Source of the DNA: Xanthomonas sp. GPE 39
GTDB lineage: Bacteria; Pseudomonadota; Gammaproteobacteria; Xanthomonadales; Xanthomonadaceae
Length of the DNA: 64,000 nucleotides
Assembly (NCBI RefSeq): GCF_000963005.1
Contig: NZ_JZHZ01000007.1
Coordinates: 1,218,118 to 1,282,117 of the forward strand
Direction of reading: 5' to 3'
Shown: piece by piece, positions 53,521-64,000 of the stretch
Position numbering within the stretch: position 1 is the stretch's first letter
Layout of the letters: each line of letters starts with the position of its first letter
Translations under genes and position numbers: made by a program
The notes under the pieces: generated by a model
Told to the model about the DNA's origin: nothing
Databases searched by the model: none
What the model saw: the letters and a program-made list of their open reading frames with translations, nothing else

Positions 53521-54581
53521 GCGCATTGCCGCGCGCGTTCGGCTTGGCTGCGCTGCAGGCGCGGATGCGTTGTGCGGCGGAAGACTTTCAGGTCGACGAA
53601 GTGCCCGCGTTCGCGCCGAGTGGCGAGGGTGAGCACTTGTTATTGAGCGTGCGCAAGCGTGGCATGAACACCGCGTTTGTCGCCCGCCGCCTTGCGCAGT
53701 GGGCTGGCGTGGCAGAGATGGCGATCGGCTATGCGGGCATGAAGGATCGCCATGCGGTCACCACCCAGCGTTTTTCGGTGCATCTGCCCAAACGCGTGGC
53801 TCCAGCCCTGGAAACCTTGCTCGATGCCGACCTGCAAGTGCTGGAAACGCATTGGCACAATCGCAAGCTGCCGCGTGGCGCGCTGGCCGGTAATGCCTTC
53901 GTGCTGGTGTTGCGCGAAGTGCGTGGCGCGCGTGCCGCGATTGATGCGCAGTTGGCGCAGATCGCCGCGCGTGGCATTCCCAACTGGTTCGGCGAGCAGC
54001 GCTTCGGCCGTGACGGCGGCAACGTTGCAGCCGCGCTGGCGATGTTCGGCGGACGTCGGGTGCGTCGCGAGCAGCGCACGCTGCTGCTGTCGGCGGCGCG
54101 TTCGGAATTGTTCAACCGGGTGCTGGCGGCGCGGGTGAGCGCGGGTAGTTGGGATCGCCCGCTCGATGGCGAAGTCTGGATGCTGGATGGCAGCCGCAGC
54201 GTGTTCGGTCCGGAGCCATGGACCGATGCGCTGGCCGAGCGTCTGCAGCGCTTCGATATCCATCCTTCGGCACCGCTGTGGGGAAGTGGCGCATTGCGCA
54301 GCGCCGAAGCGGCGCAGGCGCTGGAACTGGCGGCATTGGACGATGCGCTTGCGCTGCGTCTGCGCGATGGGCTGGAGCGCGAGGGGCTGAAACAGGAACG
54401 GCGTGCGACCCGCTTGCGTGTCGCCGATCTGCATTGGCGTTGGTTGGACGGGCGCGATGACGTGCTGGAGTTGCGTTTCGCGCTGCCGCCGGGCAGTTAC
54501 GCCACGGCCTTGTTGCACGAACTGGGCGAGGTCGTCGACGCGGGCCAGACACGCGACGATTCCACTGCGGAGTCGCCGTAA
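53517..54581 (+). CDS. truD: tRNA pseudouridine(13) synthase TruD
   Basis: A 354-residue pseudouridine synthase acting on U13 of tRNA-Glu. The catalytic Asp is in [19 protein letters not shown] (about residue 79). The TruD-specific insert and [17 protein letters not shown] are present. ATGA overlap with ispF. The frame runs open upstream inside ispF, but this start gives the family N-terminus. Confidence 0.95.
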   Translation: MSALPRAFGLAALQARMRCAAEDFQVDEVPAFAPSGEGEHLLLSVRKRGMNTAFVARRLAQWAGVAEMAIGYAGMKDRHAVTTQRFSVHLPKRVAPALETLLDADLQVLETHWHNRKLPRGALAGNAFVLVLREVRGARAAIDAQLAQIAARGIPNWFGEQRFGRDGGNVAAALAMFGGRRVRREQRTLLLSAARSELFNRVLAARVSAGSWDRPLDGEVWMLDGSRSVFGPEPWTDALAERLQRFDIHPSAPLWGSGALRSAEAAQALELAALDDALALRLRDGLEREGLKQERRATRLRVADLHWRWLDGRDDVLELRFALPPGSYATALLHELGEVVDAGQTRDDSTAESP

Positions 54582-54593
54582 CCGCGCGCGGTG

Positions 54594-55127
54594 TCAGCGC
54601 CGCGCCAGCAGCACCAGCAGCGCGCCGGTGCCGCCCTGGGCCGGTGGCGCGGAATGGAACGCCAGCACGTCGTTGCGCTGGCGCAGCAGGCGGTCCACCA
54701 GATTCTTCAACAACGGCGTGCCGCACGATTGCAGCCCCTTGCCATGCACGATGCGCACGCAACCCAATTCGTGCGCGTGCGCCTCGGCCAGGAACTGGCG
54801 TAGCAGCGCCTCGGCTTGTGTGGCGGTAGCGCCGTGCAGGTCCAGCTCGTCCTGTGCCGAGAACTGGCCCTTGCGCAGCCGCTGGAACACCCGCGCCGGT
54901 AGATGTGCGCGGCGATAGCTGGCGATATCGCCGGCTTCCAGCGGCGCACGTTCGCGTAGCAGTGTTTGGAACTCGCTTTGCGCCTGGGCATCATCGCGTT
55001 CGGCCATGCGCGCACGCGGCTTGGGCCGTGGCTTGGGATTGGCTGGTGGCGTCGCGTTGAGCGGCGCCACCGGGCCGATTGCCGCGCGGAACAAGGCGGT
55101 GGGGTCTTCGTCTTCGGGATGCGACAT
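54594..55127 (-). CDS. Smr-domain protein (SmrA/SmrB-like)
   Basis: A 177-residue protein. N-terminal linker rich in Pro/Arg/Lys, then the Smr domain: [20 protein letters not shown] and [21 protein letters not shown], with DLHG and HGKG as the nuclease-linked motifs. SmrB cleaves mRNA at collided ribosomes in E. coli; SmrA is less well known. Which one this is remains open. Upstream of ATG 55127 is TAAGCT at a 6-base distance with no Shine-Dalgarno sequence, so the mRNA may be leaderless. Convergent with truD. Confidence 0.88.
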   Translation of the reverse strand: MSHPEDEDPTALFRAAIGPVAPLNATPPANPKPRPKPRARMAERDDAQAQSEFQTLLRERAPLEAGDIASYRRAHLPARVFQRLRKGQFSAQDELDLHGATATQAEALLRQFLAEAHAHELGCVRIVHGKGLQSCGTPLLKNLVDRLLRQRNDVLAFHSAPPAQGGTGALLVLLARR

Positions 55128-55277
55128 GCGCACAGCTTAGAGCGTGTCGTGTGGGTTGAGGGGAAATGGTGCCGTGCGTGGGCGGCTCGTCGAGATGGCA
55201 TGGTGTGCCGCGTCAGCATGTCGGCAGCGACCTGGCACAGTGCATCCGGTATCATGCTTCGGTTTTCGAGGAGCACC

Positions 55278-56057
55278 ATGCGCGTATTAGTCAGCAACGA
55301 CGATGGCGTCGACGCCCCCGGCATCCGTATGCTGGCTGAGCATCTGCGCGGTGCCGGCCATCAGGTGACGGTGGTCGCGCCCGACCGTGATCGCTCCGGT
55401 GCGAGCAACTCGCTGACTCTGGATGTACCGATCCGGATCAAGCGCATCGACCACGACACGTGCAGCGTTGCCGGGACGCCGACCGACTGCGTGCATCTGG
55501 CGCTGACCGGTATGCTCGACTTCGAGCCGGACATGGTGGTCTCCGGGATCAACAACGCGCCCAACCTCGGCGACGATGTGATCTATTCCGGAACGGTGTC
55601 GGCGGCAATGGAAGGCCGCTTCCTGGGCCTGCCTGCGGTGGCGGTGTCGTTAGCCTCGCACAACCACGCTCCGCAGCATTTCCAGAGCGCCGCGCGGGCC
55701 GCCGTCGAGATCGTGGCGCAACTGAAGGCCGATCCGCTGCCGGCGGACACCATTCTCAACGTCAACGTACCCGACCTGCCATGGCAGGACATCAAAGGCT
55801 TCGAAGTCACCCGGCTCGGCAATCGCCACCGCTCCGAAGCCTGCCTGCCGCAATCGGATCCGCGTGGGTGCACCGTGTACTGGATCGGCCTGGCCGGGCG
55901 TGAGCAGGATGCCGGCCCAGGCACCGATTTCCATGCGGTGCGTACCGGCTTCATTTCGATCACCCCGATCCAGGTCGATCTCACCCGCTATCAGGCGCTG
56001 GAAACGCTCGCCAGTTGGGTCGGTGGCCTCAGCGCGGCGTTGGGTCGGTCGGCATGA
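55278..56057 (+). CDS. surE: 5'-nucleotidase SurE
   Basis: A 259-residue metal-dependent nucleotidase. [17 protein letters not shown] (Asp8, Asp9), [49 protein letters not shown] and the domain-swap tail are present. It dephosphorylates nucleoside monophosphates. GAGGAG lies before the ATG and a TATCAT -10 candidate is 23 bases upstream. Its stop overlaps pcm (ATGA). Confidence 0.96.
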   Translation: MRVLVSNDDGVDAPGIRMLAEHLRGAGHQVTVVAPDRDRSGASNSLTLDVPIRIKRIDHDTCSVAGTPTDCVHLALTGMLDFEPDMVVSGINNAPNLGDDVIYSGTVSAAMEGRFLGLPAVAVSLASHNHAPQHFQSAARAAVEIVAQLKADPLPADTILNVNVPDLPWQDIKGFEVTRLGNRHRSEACLPQSDPRGCTVYWIGLAGREQDAGPGTDFHAVRTGFISITPIQVDLTRYQALETLASWVGGLSAALGRSA

Positions 56058-56731
56058 CCCCACGGTTGCGCCTGCAATCGGAAGCGATTGGCATCGGTAT
56101 GACCTCGCAGCGCGTGCGCGACCGTTTGGTGACGCGTCTGCGCGAGTCCGGTATCGCCGACGAGCGCGTGCTCAACGCCGTGCGTACCGTGCCTCGGCAT
56201 CTGTTCATCGATGAGGCTCTGGCGTCGCGTGCTTACGAGGACACCGCTCTGCCGATCGGTCACGGGCAGACCATTTCCCAGCCCTGGGTGGTTGCACGGA
56301 TGACCGAGGCCGTACTCGACGTCGCGCCGAAGAAGGTGCTGGAAGTCGGCACCGGCTCCGGCTATCAGGCGGCGATTCTGGCCGCGCTGGGGTTGGAGGT
56401 GCATACGGTCGAGCGCATCGGCGATTTACTGCGGCAGGCGCGCAAGCGCTTTCGCCAGCTCGGGATGAACGTGCGCAGCAAGCATGACGATGGTCGTATC
56501 GGTTGGCCCGAGCATGGTCCCTACGATGCGATTGTGGTCACCGCCGCAGCGCCGGCGCTGGTGGATGCGCTGGTCGAGCAATTGGCTCCGCGTGGCTGCC
56601 TGGTGGCACCTGTGGGCGAGGCATCGGCGCAGTCGCTGGTGCGCCTGCGTCGCGATGCTGACGGCGTCATCGAACACGACGTGCTGGCCCCGGTGACCTT
56701 TGTCCCGTTGCTGTCGGGCATGCTGGATTGA
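56054..56731 (+). CDS. pcm: Protein-L-isoaspartate O-methyltransferase
   Basis: A 225-residue SAM-dependent enzyme that repairs isoaspartyl residues. [16 protein letters not shown] is the SAM motif [18 protein letters not shown] and [21 protein letters not shown] are the substrate and post-I motifs. Coupled to surE by ATGA; the surE-pcm-nlpD order is also that of E. coli. Confidence 0.96.
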   Translation: MTPRLRLQSEAIGIGMTSQRVRDRLVTRLRESGIADERVLNAVRTVPRHLFIDEALASRAYEDTALPIGHGQTISQPWVVARMTEAVLDVAPKKVLEVGTGSGYQAAILAALGLEVHTVERIGDLLRQARKRFRQLGMNVRSKHDDGRIGWPEHGPYDAIVVTAAAPALVDALVEQLAPRGCLVAPVGEASAQSLVRLRRDADGVIEHDVLAPVTFVPLLSGMLD

Positions 56732-56750
56732 ACCACCGGAGCCGCACCGC

Positions 56751-57365
56751 ATGAAGATATTCGGGCCGCTGTACGAGCGTGCCATCCTCTGGTCGCGGCA
56801 TCGTCACGCGCCGATGCTGCTGACCGCGCTGAGTTTCGCCGAAGCCATCGTGTTTCCGGTGTTGCCGGAAGTCATGCTGGCCCCGATGTCGCTGGCGCAG
56901 CCGCGGCGTTCGCTGTGGTTCGCCACGTTGAGCCTGATCGGCTCGATCGCCGGTGCCATGATCGGCTATCTGCTGGGTCACTTCGCCTTCGCCGCAGTAC
57001 AGCCGCTGATCGATTGGCTGGGATGGACGCAGAAAATCGATGCGCAGGTCAGCCACCTGCGCGAGGTGGTCGTCGCCTCGCCCTGGCAGGCATTCTGGTT
57101 GCTGGTCCTGGCTGGCTTTATGCCGATCCCGCTGAAGATATTCACCTGGGCCTCAGGCATTGTTGGAGTGCCGCTGCTACCGTTTCTGGCGAGCATGCTG
57201 GTCGGTCGCGGTAAACGTGTCTATCTGTTGGCAGGCGCGATCCGTCTCGGCGGCCCACGTGCGGAAGCTGCGTTGCGCCGCTGGATCGAGCTGCTGGGCT
57301 GGTGCGCGATGGCGATTCTGGTGCTGTTGGTGCTGTGGATCCTATGGAGAGCGAAATACGGATGA
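56751..57365 (+). CDS. DedA/VTT-domain membrane protein (YqaA-like)
   Basis: A 204-residue membrane protein with four to five helices and re-entrant-like hydrophobic loops: LSFAEAIVFPVLPEVMLAPMSL, SIAGAMIGYLLGHFAF, and AGFMPIPLKIFTWASGIVG. This is the short YqaA branch of the DedA/VTT family, linked to membrane lipid and undecaprenyl phosphate handling. The stop overlaps nlpD by 4 bases. Confidence 0.9.
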   Translation: MKIFGPLYERAILWSRHRHAPMLLTALSFAEAIVFPVLPEVMLAPMSLAQPRRSLWFATLSLIGSIAGAMIGYLLGHFAFAAVQPLIDWLGWTQKIDAQVSHLREVVVASPWQAFWLLVLAGFMPIPLKIFTWASGIVGVPLLPFLASMLVGRGKRVYLLAGAIRLGGPRAEAALRRWIELLGWCAMAILVLLVLWILWRAKYG

Positions 57366-58177
57366 GCATCGATCCGATCATGCGGGGTGGTCTGCGTGGT
57401 GGCGCCCTGGTGCTGCTCGCTTTGGCGCTCGGTGCGTGCAGTAGTGCCACGGTGGTGCGGACTTCCTCTTCTGCCCAGACACCGGTGCGCTCCAGCGTCC
57501 CGACGCCGCGCGTGTCCGCCGCCAAGCCCGGTGTCAGCGCGACCGTGCATCACGGCGACACCCTGTACGCGATCGCCCGCGCCAACAATGTCACCCCGCA
57601 GGATCTGGCCGCCTGGAACCGGTTGTCGCCGCCGTACACGATCTATCCTGGGCAGTCGCTGAAGCTTTATCCACCTGGGACAACGACTGCGGCTCAGCCC
57701 GGTAGTGCGTCGGTGTCGCCGCCGCCGACCGGAGCCACCGTCACCGCCGCAGCCACGGAGGCCCGGCCTGCGAACGCAACCCCAGCGACAACCCCGGCGA
57801 GCAGCGGTTTCGGGTGGCGTTGGCCGGCCGATGGTGCGATCGTCAGCCGTTTCGTCGGTGGCGAGGCGACCAGGCAGGGCGTGGATATCGCTGGCAGCAG
57901 CGGTCAGCCGGTGCGGGCCGCTGCGGACGGCGTGGTGGTGTACTCCGGTGCCGGCCTAGTTGGCTATGGCGAGCTGATCATCGTCAAGCACAACGATCAA
58001 TGGCTGTCGGCCTACGGTCACAACCGCAAGCGTCTGGTCAACGAAGGCCAGAACGTGAAGGCTGGCCAACAGATCGCCGAAATGGGCCACAGCGGCGCGG
58101 CGCGCGACATGCTGCACTTCGAGATTCGCTACAACGGCAAACCGGTGGACCCGCTGCTGTACTTGCCAGCCAAGTAG
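57362..58177 (+). CDS. nlpD: Murein hydrolase activator NlpD
   Basis: A 271-residue lipoprotein. Lipobox LALGAC (Cys26), a LysM domain (VHHGDTLYAIARANNVTPQDLAAWN...), a Thr/Ala/Pro linker (about 110-155), and a LytM (M23) domain. The catalytic H-x-G-x-D position reads RQGVD, so, as in other NlpD proteins, it should not cut peptidoglycan itself but activate an amidase at division. ATGA overlap with the DedA-like gene. Confidence 0.94.
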   Translation: MSIDPIMRGGLRGGALVLLALALGACSSATVVRTSSSAQTPVRSSVPTPRVSAAKPGVSATVHHGDTLYAIARANNVTPQDLAAWNRLSPPYTIYPGQSLKLYPPGTTTAAQPGSASVSPPPTGATVTAAATEARPANATPATTPASSGFGWRWPADGAIVSRFVGGEATRQGVDIAGSSGQPVRAAADGVVVYSGAGLVGYGELIIVKHNDQWLSAYGHNRKRLVNEGQNVKAGQQIAEMGHSGAARDMLHFEIRYNGKPVDPLLYLPAK

Positions 58178-58399
58178 CCGCTGCTGTCCCGCGCTGCCGG
58201 TTCTGAGCCGATTCAAGCCAGATCGGCCGGCTGTGCTCGATCTGTGCAATCCGATGAATCGCAGCACGCTGCGCGCATGGATCAAAACCTATCGTTCCGG
58301 ACCAATGCGTATCGCGCTGGCGGCGAATGCGTCAGCCGCAAAGCGGGATCGCAGAGTAGCGTGGACGCCGCCGCGCGCCGACGGACGGCGTGTTTGCGC

Positions 58400-58774
58400 T
58401 CAGCCTTCGAGCAGAAAGCCGGCGGCCACGCGCCGACCCTCGGCCGCCAGTACGTTGTAGGTGCGGGCGGCGGCGGCGTTGCTCATCGCCTCGATACCGA
58501 TGCCGCGGGTAAGGAACAGCGCCATCACCGCCGCCGAGGGAAATACCTGGTGCTCGCCCGTGCCGAGAATGACCAGGGCCGGGTTCAACGCCAGCAGGGG
58601 TTGCAGATGCCGCGGATCCAACTCGCTCGCCGTTGCCGTCTCCCATTCCTCGACAAGGGTGTCCGGAGCGAGGATGAAGCTGCGGGTCAGCAGGCGTTCG
58701 TTCACCTTGGCCTGACGGCCATCGGCCATGCGCAGGGCGTAGCTGTAATCGGGCAGCTCCTGGGTCAGTTGCAT
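58400..58774 (-). CDS. Mth938-like domain protein (DUF498)
   Basis: A 124-residue protein with the compact Mth938 fold: RSFILAPDTLVEEW, NPALVILGTGEHQVFPSA and the GIGIEAMSNAAAARTYNVLAAEGRRVAAGFLL end. Function unknown; close homologues sit near respiratory complex I assembly genes in other bacteria. It is on the same strand as yhbY and 18 bases after it, so they may form one transcript. Confidence 0.88.
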   Translation of the reverse strand: MQLTQELPDYSYALRMADGRQAKVNERLLTRSFILAPDTLVEEWETATASELDPRHLQPLLALNPALVILGTGEHQVFPSAAVMALFLTRGIGIEAMSNAAAARTYNVLAAEGRRVAAGFLLEG

Positions 58775-58792
58775 GACGTCACCCTGTTGCGG

Positions 58793-59098
58793 TCAGCCGC
58801 GTGGTAGCACGATCTGGCGGTCTTCCTTGGCCGGACGGTACAAAATGGCAGTGTGGCCGATCCGCTGCACCAGCGCGCTGTGCGACTGTTCGACCAAGCT
58901 GCCGATGGCGCTATCGCGGGTTTCGCGGTCGTCGCCGCCGACTTTCACTTTGACCAGTTCGTGACGTTCCAGCACCTCGTCCAATTCGGCCAGGAACGCC
59001 GTGGTGACGCCCTTGCTGCCGATTTGCAACAGGGGTTTGAGGTCGTGTGCCATGCCGCGCAGGAAGCGGTTCTGGGACGGGGTCAGTCGGATCGACAT
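58793..59098 (-). CDS. yhbY: YhbY-family ribosome assembly RNA-binding protein
   Basis: A 101-residue CRM domain: LTPSQNRFLRGMAHDLKPLLQIGSKGVTTAFLAELDEVLERHELVKVKV, whose key GKGVT loop reads GSKGVT. It binds precursor 50S particles. Divergent from rlmE with 66 bases between. The same yhbY-rlmE-ftsH-folP arrangement occurs in E. coli. Confidence 0.94.
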   Translation of the reverse strand: MSIRLTPSQNRFLRGMAHDLKPLLQIGSKGVTTAFLAELDEVLERHELVKVKVGGDDRETRDSAIGSLVEQSHSALVQRIGHTAILYRPAKEDRQIVLPRG

Positions 59099-59164
59099 GC
59101 AAGTGGTAGCAGGGTTGGCAGGGGCGATCAGGGTATCATGGTCGCCCTTTCCGCCCGCCCGTCC

Positions 59165-59797
59165 ATGGCCACCCGCAGCAAAAGCAGCCAACGCTGGCTA
59201 CGCGAACATTTCGCCGATCCCTTCGTGAAGAAGGCCCAGGCCGAAGGCATGCGTTCGCGCGCCGCCTACAAGCTCGAAGAACTCTTGCAACGCGACAGGC
59301 TGTTGAAGCCGGACATGGTCGTGGTCGATCTTGGCGCAGCCCCCGGTGGCTGGTCGCAGCAGGTGCGCAAATCGATGGGCGAGCGCGGTCGAGTCCTGGC
59401 GCTGGACATCCTGGAGATGCCGCCGCTGGCCGGTGTGGAGTTCCTTCATGGTGACTTCAGGGAAGAAGCCGTGCTATCGCAATTTGAAGCCATGCTGGGC
59501 GAGACGGCGGTGGACCTTGTGTTGTCGGATATGGCCCCAAATAAAAGTGGAATGGATGCGGTGGACCAGCCGCGCATGATGCATCTGGCGGAATTGGCGA
59601 TGGCGTTCGCCGATAGCCACCTCAAGCCGAACGGTGCGTTCTTGATCAAGCTGTTCCAGGGAGTTGGGTTCGACGACTACATTCGCGCGATGCGCCGCCG
59701 CTATGAGAAGGTGACCATCCGCAAGCCGGCCGCCTCGCGCAAGCGCTCGCCGGAGGTCTATGCCCTGGGACAGGGTAAGCGCGACCAAATTAAGTAA
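59165..59797 (+). CDS. rlmE: 23S rRNA (U2552-2'-O) methyltransferase RlmE (FtsJ)
   Basis: A 210-residue SAM methyltransferase. SRAAYKLEEL, DLGAAPGGWSQ (motif I), SDMAPNKSG and the K-D-K-E tetrad (Lys from RSRAAYK, Asp from SDMAP, Lys in FLIKLFQG, Glu in SPEVYALG) are present. It finishes the 50S A-loop. A TATCAT box lies 25-30 bases before the ATG. ftsH follows after 53 bases. Confidence 0.96.
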   Translation: MATRSKSSQRWLREHFADPFVKKAQAEGMRSRAAYKLEELLQRDRLLKPDMVVVDLGAAPGGWSQQVRKSMGERGRVLALDILEMPPLAGVEFLHGDFREEAVLSQFEAMLGETAVDLVLSDMAPNKSGMDAVDQPRMMHLAELAMAFADSHLKPNGAFLIKLFQGVGFDDYIRAMRRRYEKVTIRKPAASRKRSPEVYALGQGKRDQIK

Positions 59798-59850
59798 ACT
59801 GAACACGCTATGTTACGCATCGAGACAGAGTTGAAGGGGCACCGGAGCCA

Positions 59851-61791
<1,941 letters not shown>

Positions 61792-62072
61792 CGTTGCCAG
61801 CGCTCACGTGCGCAGACGAGCCAGGGAGCGATCCCTGGCTTTTTTGTCTCCGGCGGAAGTTTGGTCGGGGTGCGCAAACACCATGCTTATCGCGCGACTG
61901 TGGTTCTGCGCGACAATGATGTTTCGCGGTGTGTCCATTGCCATGCTGCGGTCCCGTTCGACGCGGCCGTCAACGGCATGCCGTTGTTGCCCTCGTGTGC
62001 TGTTATCGGCGTAACCGTCGCGGCGCGTAGGCGGCCCTTTCCGGCTGCACAGATGACCAGGAGACTTGTTTG
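61792..62072. other. Spacer ftsH-folP
   Basis: About 280 bases holding the ftsH terminator. The remaining sequence has no supported gene. AGGAGA lies before the folP ATG. Confidence 0.5.
61819..61847 (+). terminator. Terminator of ftsH
   Basis: AGCCAGGGA, loop GCGA, TCCCTGGCT, then TTTTTG. Strong intrinsic terminator. Confidence 0.92.
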
Positions 62073-62975
62073 ATGTTCGATACCTCGCCTCGCCTGGATT
62101 GCGCTGGCCGCATCCTGATGCTGGACCGCCCACGGATCATGGGCATCGTCAACGTCACCCCCGATTCGTTCTCCGATAGCGGCGCGCATGCGACGGTCGA
62201 AGCGGCGGTTGCGCATGGCCTGCGTCTGGCCGAGGAAGGCGCGGACCTGCTCGATATCGGTGGTGAATCGACCCGGCCTGGCGCCACCCCGGTGCCGGTG
62301 GAGGAAGAACTGCGTCGCGTCATTCCAGTGATCCAGCGCCTGGCCGCGCAGACCTCGCTGCCGCTGAGCGTTGACACCTTCAAGCCGGAGGTGATGCGCG
62401 CGGCGGTGGCGGCCGGTGCCGGCATGATCAATGACGTGCAAGCCTTGCGTGCACCCGGCGCGTTGGATGCGGCGGCGGACTTGCGCGTGCCCGTGATCCT
62501 GATGCACATGCCCGGCGACGCCTACGCGGCAGGCAATACGCCGCACTACGACGACGTGGTCGCTGAGGTGCATCGATTCCTGGTCGAGCGGATTTTCGCT
62601 GCGGAGATGGCTGGGATTGAAAAGCGTTGCTTGCTGATCGATCCAGGCTTCGGCTTCGGCAAGAGCACTGCCGACAATGTGCAGTTGCTCGCGCACTTGC
62701 CGCGTCTGTGCGAGTTGGGCGTTCCGGTGCTGGCGGGTTTGTCGCGCAAGCGCAGTATCGGCGAGTTGACCGGACGCGCGGCGCCGGAACAGCGTGTGGC
62801 CGGCTCGGTCGCCGCGCACCTGTTGGCGGCGCAGCGCGGCGCATTGCTGCTGCGCGTGCACGACGTCACCGCGACCGTGGATGCACTGACGGTCTGGCAG
62901 GCGGTACACGCCGTGCCGTCGCCACGTGTTGCGACCGGGACGGCAACGCCGATCCGCTGGCCGGACGAGGACTGA
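62073..62975 (+). CDS. folP: Dihydropteroate synthase
   Basis: A 300-residue TIM barrel, the sulfonamide target, joining p-aminobenzoate and dihydropterin pyrophosphate. [42 protein letters not shown] (usually MHMQG or MHRKG-type loop), [10 protein letters not shown] and [11 protein letters not shown] are all visible. AGGAGA upstream; stop overlaps miaA by 1 base (TGATG). Confidence 0.96.
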   Translation: MFDTSPRLDCAGRILMLDRPRIMGIVNVTPDSFSDSGAHATVEAAVAHGLRLAEEGADLLDIGGESTRPGATPVPVEEELRRVIPVIQRLAAQTSLPLSVDTFKPEVMRAAVAAGAGMINDVQALRAPGALDAAADLRVPVILMHMPGDAYAAGNTPHYDDVVAEVHRFLVERIFAAEMAGIEKRCLLIDPGFGFGKSTADNVQLLAHLPRLCELGVPVLAGLSRKRSIGELTGRAAPEQRVAGSVAAHLLAAQRGALLLRVHDVTATVDALTVWQAVHAVPSPRVATGTATPIRWPDED

Positions 62976-63925
62976 TGCCGGCCGACCAGCGTCCGCGCGC
63001 GATCGCGTTGATGGGCCCGACTGCCTCGGGCAAGACCGCGGTGGCCATCGCCCTGGCCGAGCGCTACGGTGGCGAGATCGTCAGTGTCGATTCGGCCCTG
63101 GTTTACCGAAATCTGGAGATCGGCGCGGCCAAGCCCGACCCCACACAGCGGGCACGGGTGCCGCACCATCTGCTGGACCTGCGCGATCCCTGGCAGACCT
63201 ATTCGGCGGCCGAATTCGCGGTGGATGCGCGTGCCGCACTGCAGGGAATCGTCGCCCGTGGTCGCCTGCCGATCCTTGCCGGCGGGACCGGCCTGTACTT
63301 TCAGGCCCTGCTCGAAGGCCTGGCGCCGATGCCGGCGGCCGATGCGCAATTTCGGGCCGCATTGGCCGCGCGTGCGGGTGCCGAAGGCTGGGCCGCATTA
63401 CATGCGCAATTGCAGCAGGTCGACCCGGTGGCAGCGCAGCGGATCGGCCCCGGCGATGCGCAGCGCATCCAGCGCGCGTTGGAGGTGTACCAACACAGTG
63501 GGCGGCCGATCAGTGACTGGCAGGCCCAGCCCAGGCCACCTCGGTTGCCGCTACGGGTACTCAAATTGGTCTTGGCACCCAGCGAGCGCAGCGTGCTGCA
63601 TCGGCGCATCGAAGCGCGTTTCGACGCGATGCTGGCGCAAGGGTTTCTCGACGAGGTGCGTGCATTGCGCGCTTTGCCCGCCATGGTTGCGCTGGAACAG
63701 CCACTGCAACTGCCAGCGGTGCGTGCGGTCGGCTATCGTCAGGCATGGGAACACCTGGACGGCGAGACCGACGCGGCGACCTTCCGCGCACGCGGTATCG
63801 CCGCCACCCGCCAGCTTGCCAAGCGTCAATTGACGTGGCTACGCGGCGAACTGGACGCGCGCTGGTTCGACCCGGAGGGCGATGCTGGGCGGTTGCAGGC
63901 GGCGCTGGAATCCTTCCTCGCCTGA
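62975..63925 (+). CDS. miaA: tRNA dimethylallyltransferase MiaA
   Basis: A 316-residue enzyme that prenylates A37 of UNN-decoding tRNAs. GPTASGKT (P-loop, 14-21), [18 protein letters not shown] (usually SADSRQVY or SVDSALVY), [18 protein letters not shown] and the late [13 protein letters not shown] are present. The frame is open upstream inside folP, but the TGATG overlap gives the proper start. Confidence 0.96.
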   Translation: MPADQRPRAIALMGPTASGKTAVAIALAERYGGEIVSVDSALVYRNLEIGAAKPDPTQRARVPHHLLDLRDPWQTYSAAEFAVDARAALQGIVARGRLPILAGGTGLYFQALLEGLAPMPAADAQFRAALAARAGAEGWAALHAQLQQVDPVAAQRIGPGDAQRIQRALEVYQHSGRPISDWQAQPRPPRLPLRVLKLVLAPSERSVLHRRIEARFDAMLAQGFLDEVRALRALPAMVALEQPLQLPAVRAVGYRQAWEHLDGETDAATFRARGIAATRQLAKRQLTWLRGELDARWFDPEGDAGRLQAALESFLA

Positions 63926-64000
63926 GCCGGATTCCTGTCGCGCTGTGCTTGCGCTCGTGGTTGTGTACCATCAGCGTTCCGGACCACGGCAGGGGAGCTG
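63926..64000 (+). promoter_or_regulatory. Leader of the next gene, probably hfq
   Basis: The window ends with CAGGGGAGCTG, an AGGGGAG ribosome site with the start codon just outside. By conserved order (miaA-hfq) the next gene is probably hfq; this is inference, as no coding base of it is present. Confidence 0.45.

Noticed and set aside
57362-58177. Lost zinc ligands in the NlpD LytM domain as a sign of decay
   Set aside because: Loss of these ligands is normal for NlpD, which activates amidases and does not cut peptidoglycan.

Overview
The window is about 64 kb of GC-rich chromosome (roughly 63-65% GC by eye) from a gammaproteobacterium of the Xanthomonadaceae, most likely Xanthomonas. This rests on the FimX, YaeQ, DUF3298, WS/DGAT and S10-peptidase proteins and on the gene orders pyrG-kdsA-eno-ftsB-ispD-ispF-truD and surE-pcm-DedA-nlpD, with miaA followed by a probable hfq leader. 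The species cannot be fixed from the sequence alone. I see no rRNA, tRNA, CRISPR array, intact insertion sequence, prophage or integrase.

Layout. 1-9.2 kb: the 5' part of fimX (cut by the window edge), a yaeQ/flavoprotein pair, a cold-shock gene, a GST, a lipoprotein esterase, selO and dbpA. 9.4-17.5 kb: uup, a barstar-like/guanyl-RNase-like pair with altered active-site residues, sodA, and two secreted endonuclease/exonuclease/phosphatase (EEP) domain genes, one fused to a GH3 glycosidase. 17.5-30.1 kb: rhomboid protease, small proteins, MarR regulator, glutathione peroxidase, ferredoxin-NADP reductase, an ABC exporter, class I fumarase, phospholipase A and a second cold-shock gene. 30.2-46.9 kb: glycine-zipper envelope proteins, a membrane cytochrome c, tcdA, an EAL phosphodiesterase, tatD, dnaB, photolyase, a WS/DGAT acyltransferase, an OmpA-like lipoprotein, a GGDEF cyclase, an S10 peptidase and parE. 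47-64 kb: dense housekeeping genes: pyrG, an inserted acyltransferase gene, kdsA, eno, ftsB, ispD, ispF, truD, smr, surE, pcm, a DedA-like gene, nlpD, yhbY, rlmE, ftsH, folP and miaA.

How genes work together. The 47-58 kb block is a tightly packed series with many ATGA or TGATG overlaps, which suggests translational coupling. It joins CTP and KDO synthesis (pyrG, kdsA), glycolysis (eno), division (ftsB, nlpD), isoprenoid synthesis (ispD, ispF), and tRNA and protein repair (truD, pcm). Oxidative-stress functions (selO, sodA, glutathione peroxidase, ferredoxin reductase, GST) are scattered. Three c-di-GMP proteins (FimX, EAL, GGDEF) are present but not adjacent.

The least ordinary points are: an RNase/barstar-type pair in which both partners have lost key contact residues; an EEP-GH3 fusion beside a free-standing EEP paralogue; a lower-GC hexapeptide acyltransferase gene inserted between pyrG and kdsA; a 70-nt leader shared by the two cold-shock genes; and at least four genes with a TAnnnT box exactly 6 nt before an ATG and no Shine-Dalgarno sequence, as expected for leaderless mRNAs.
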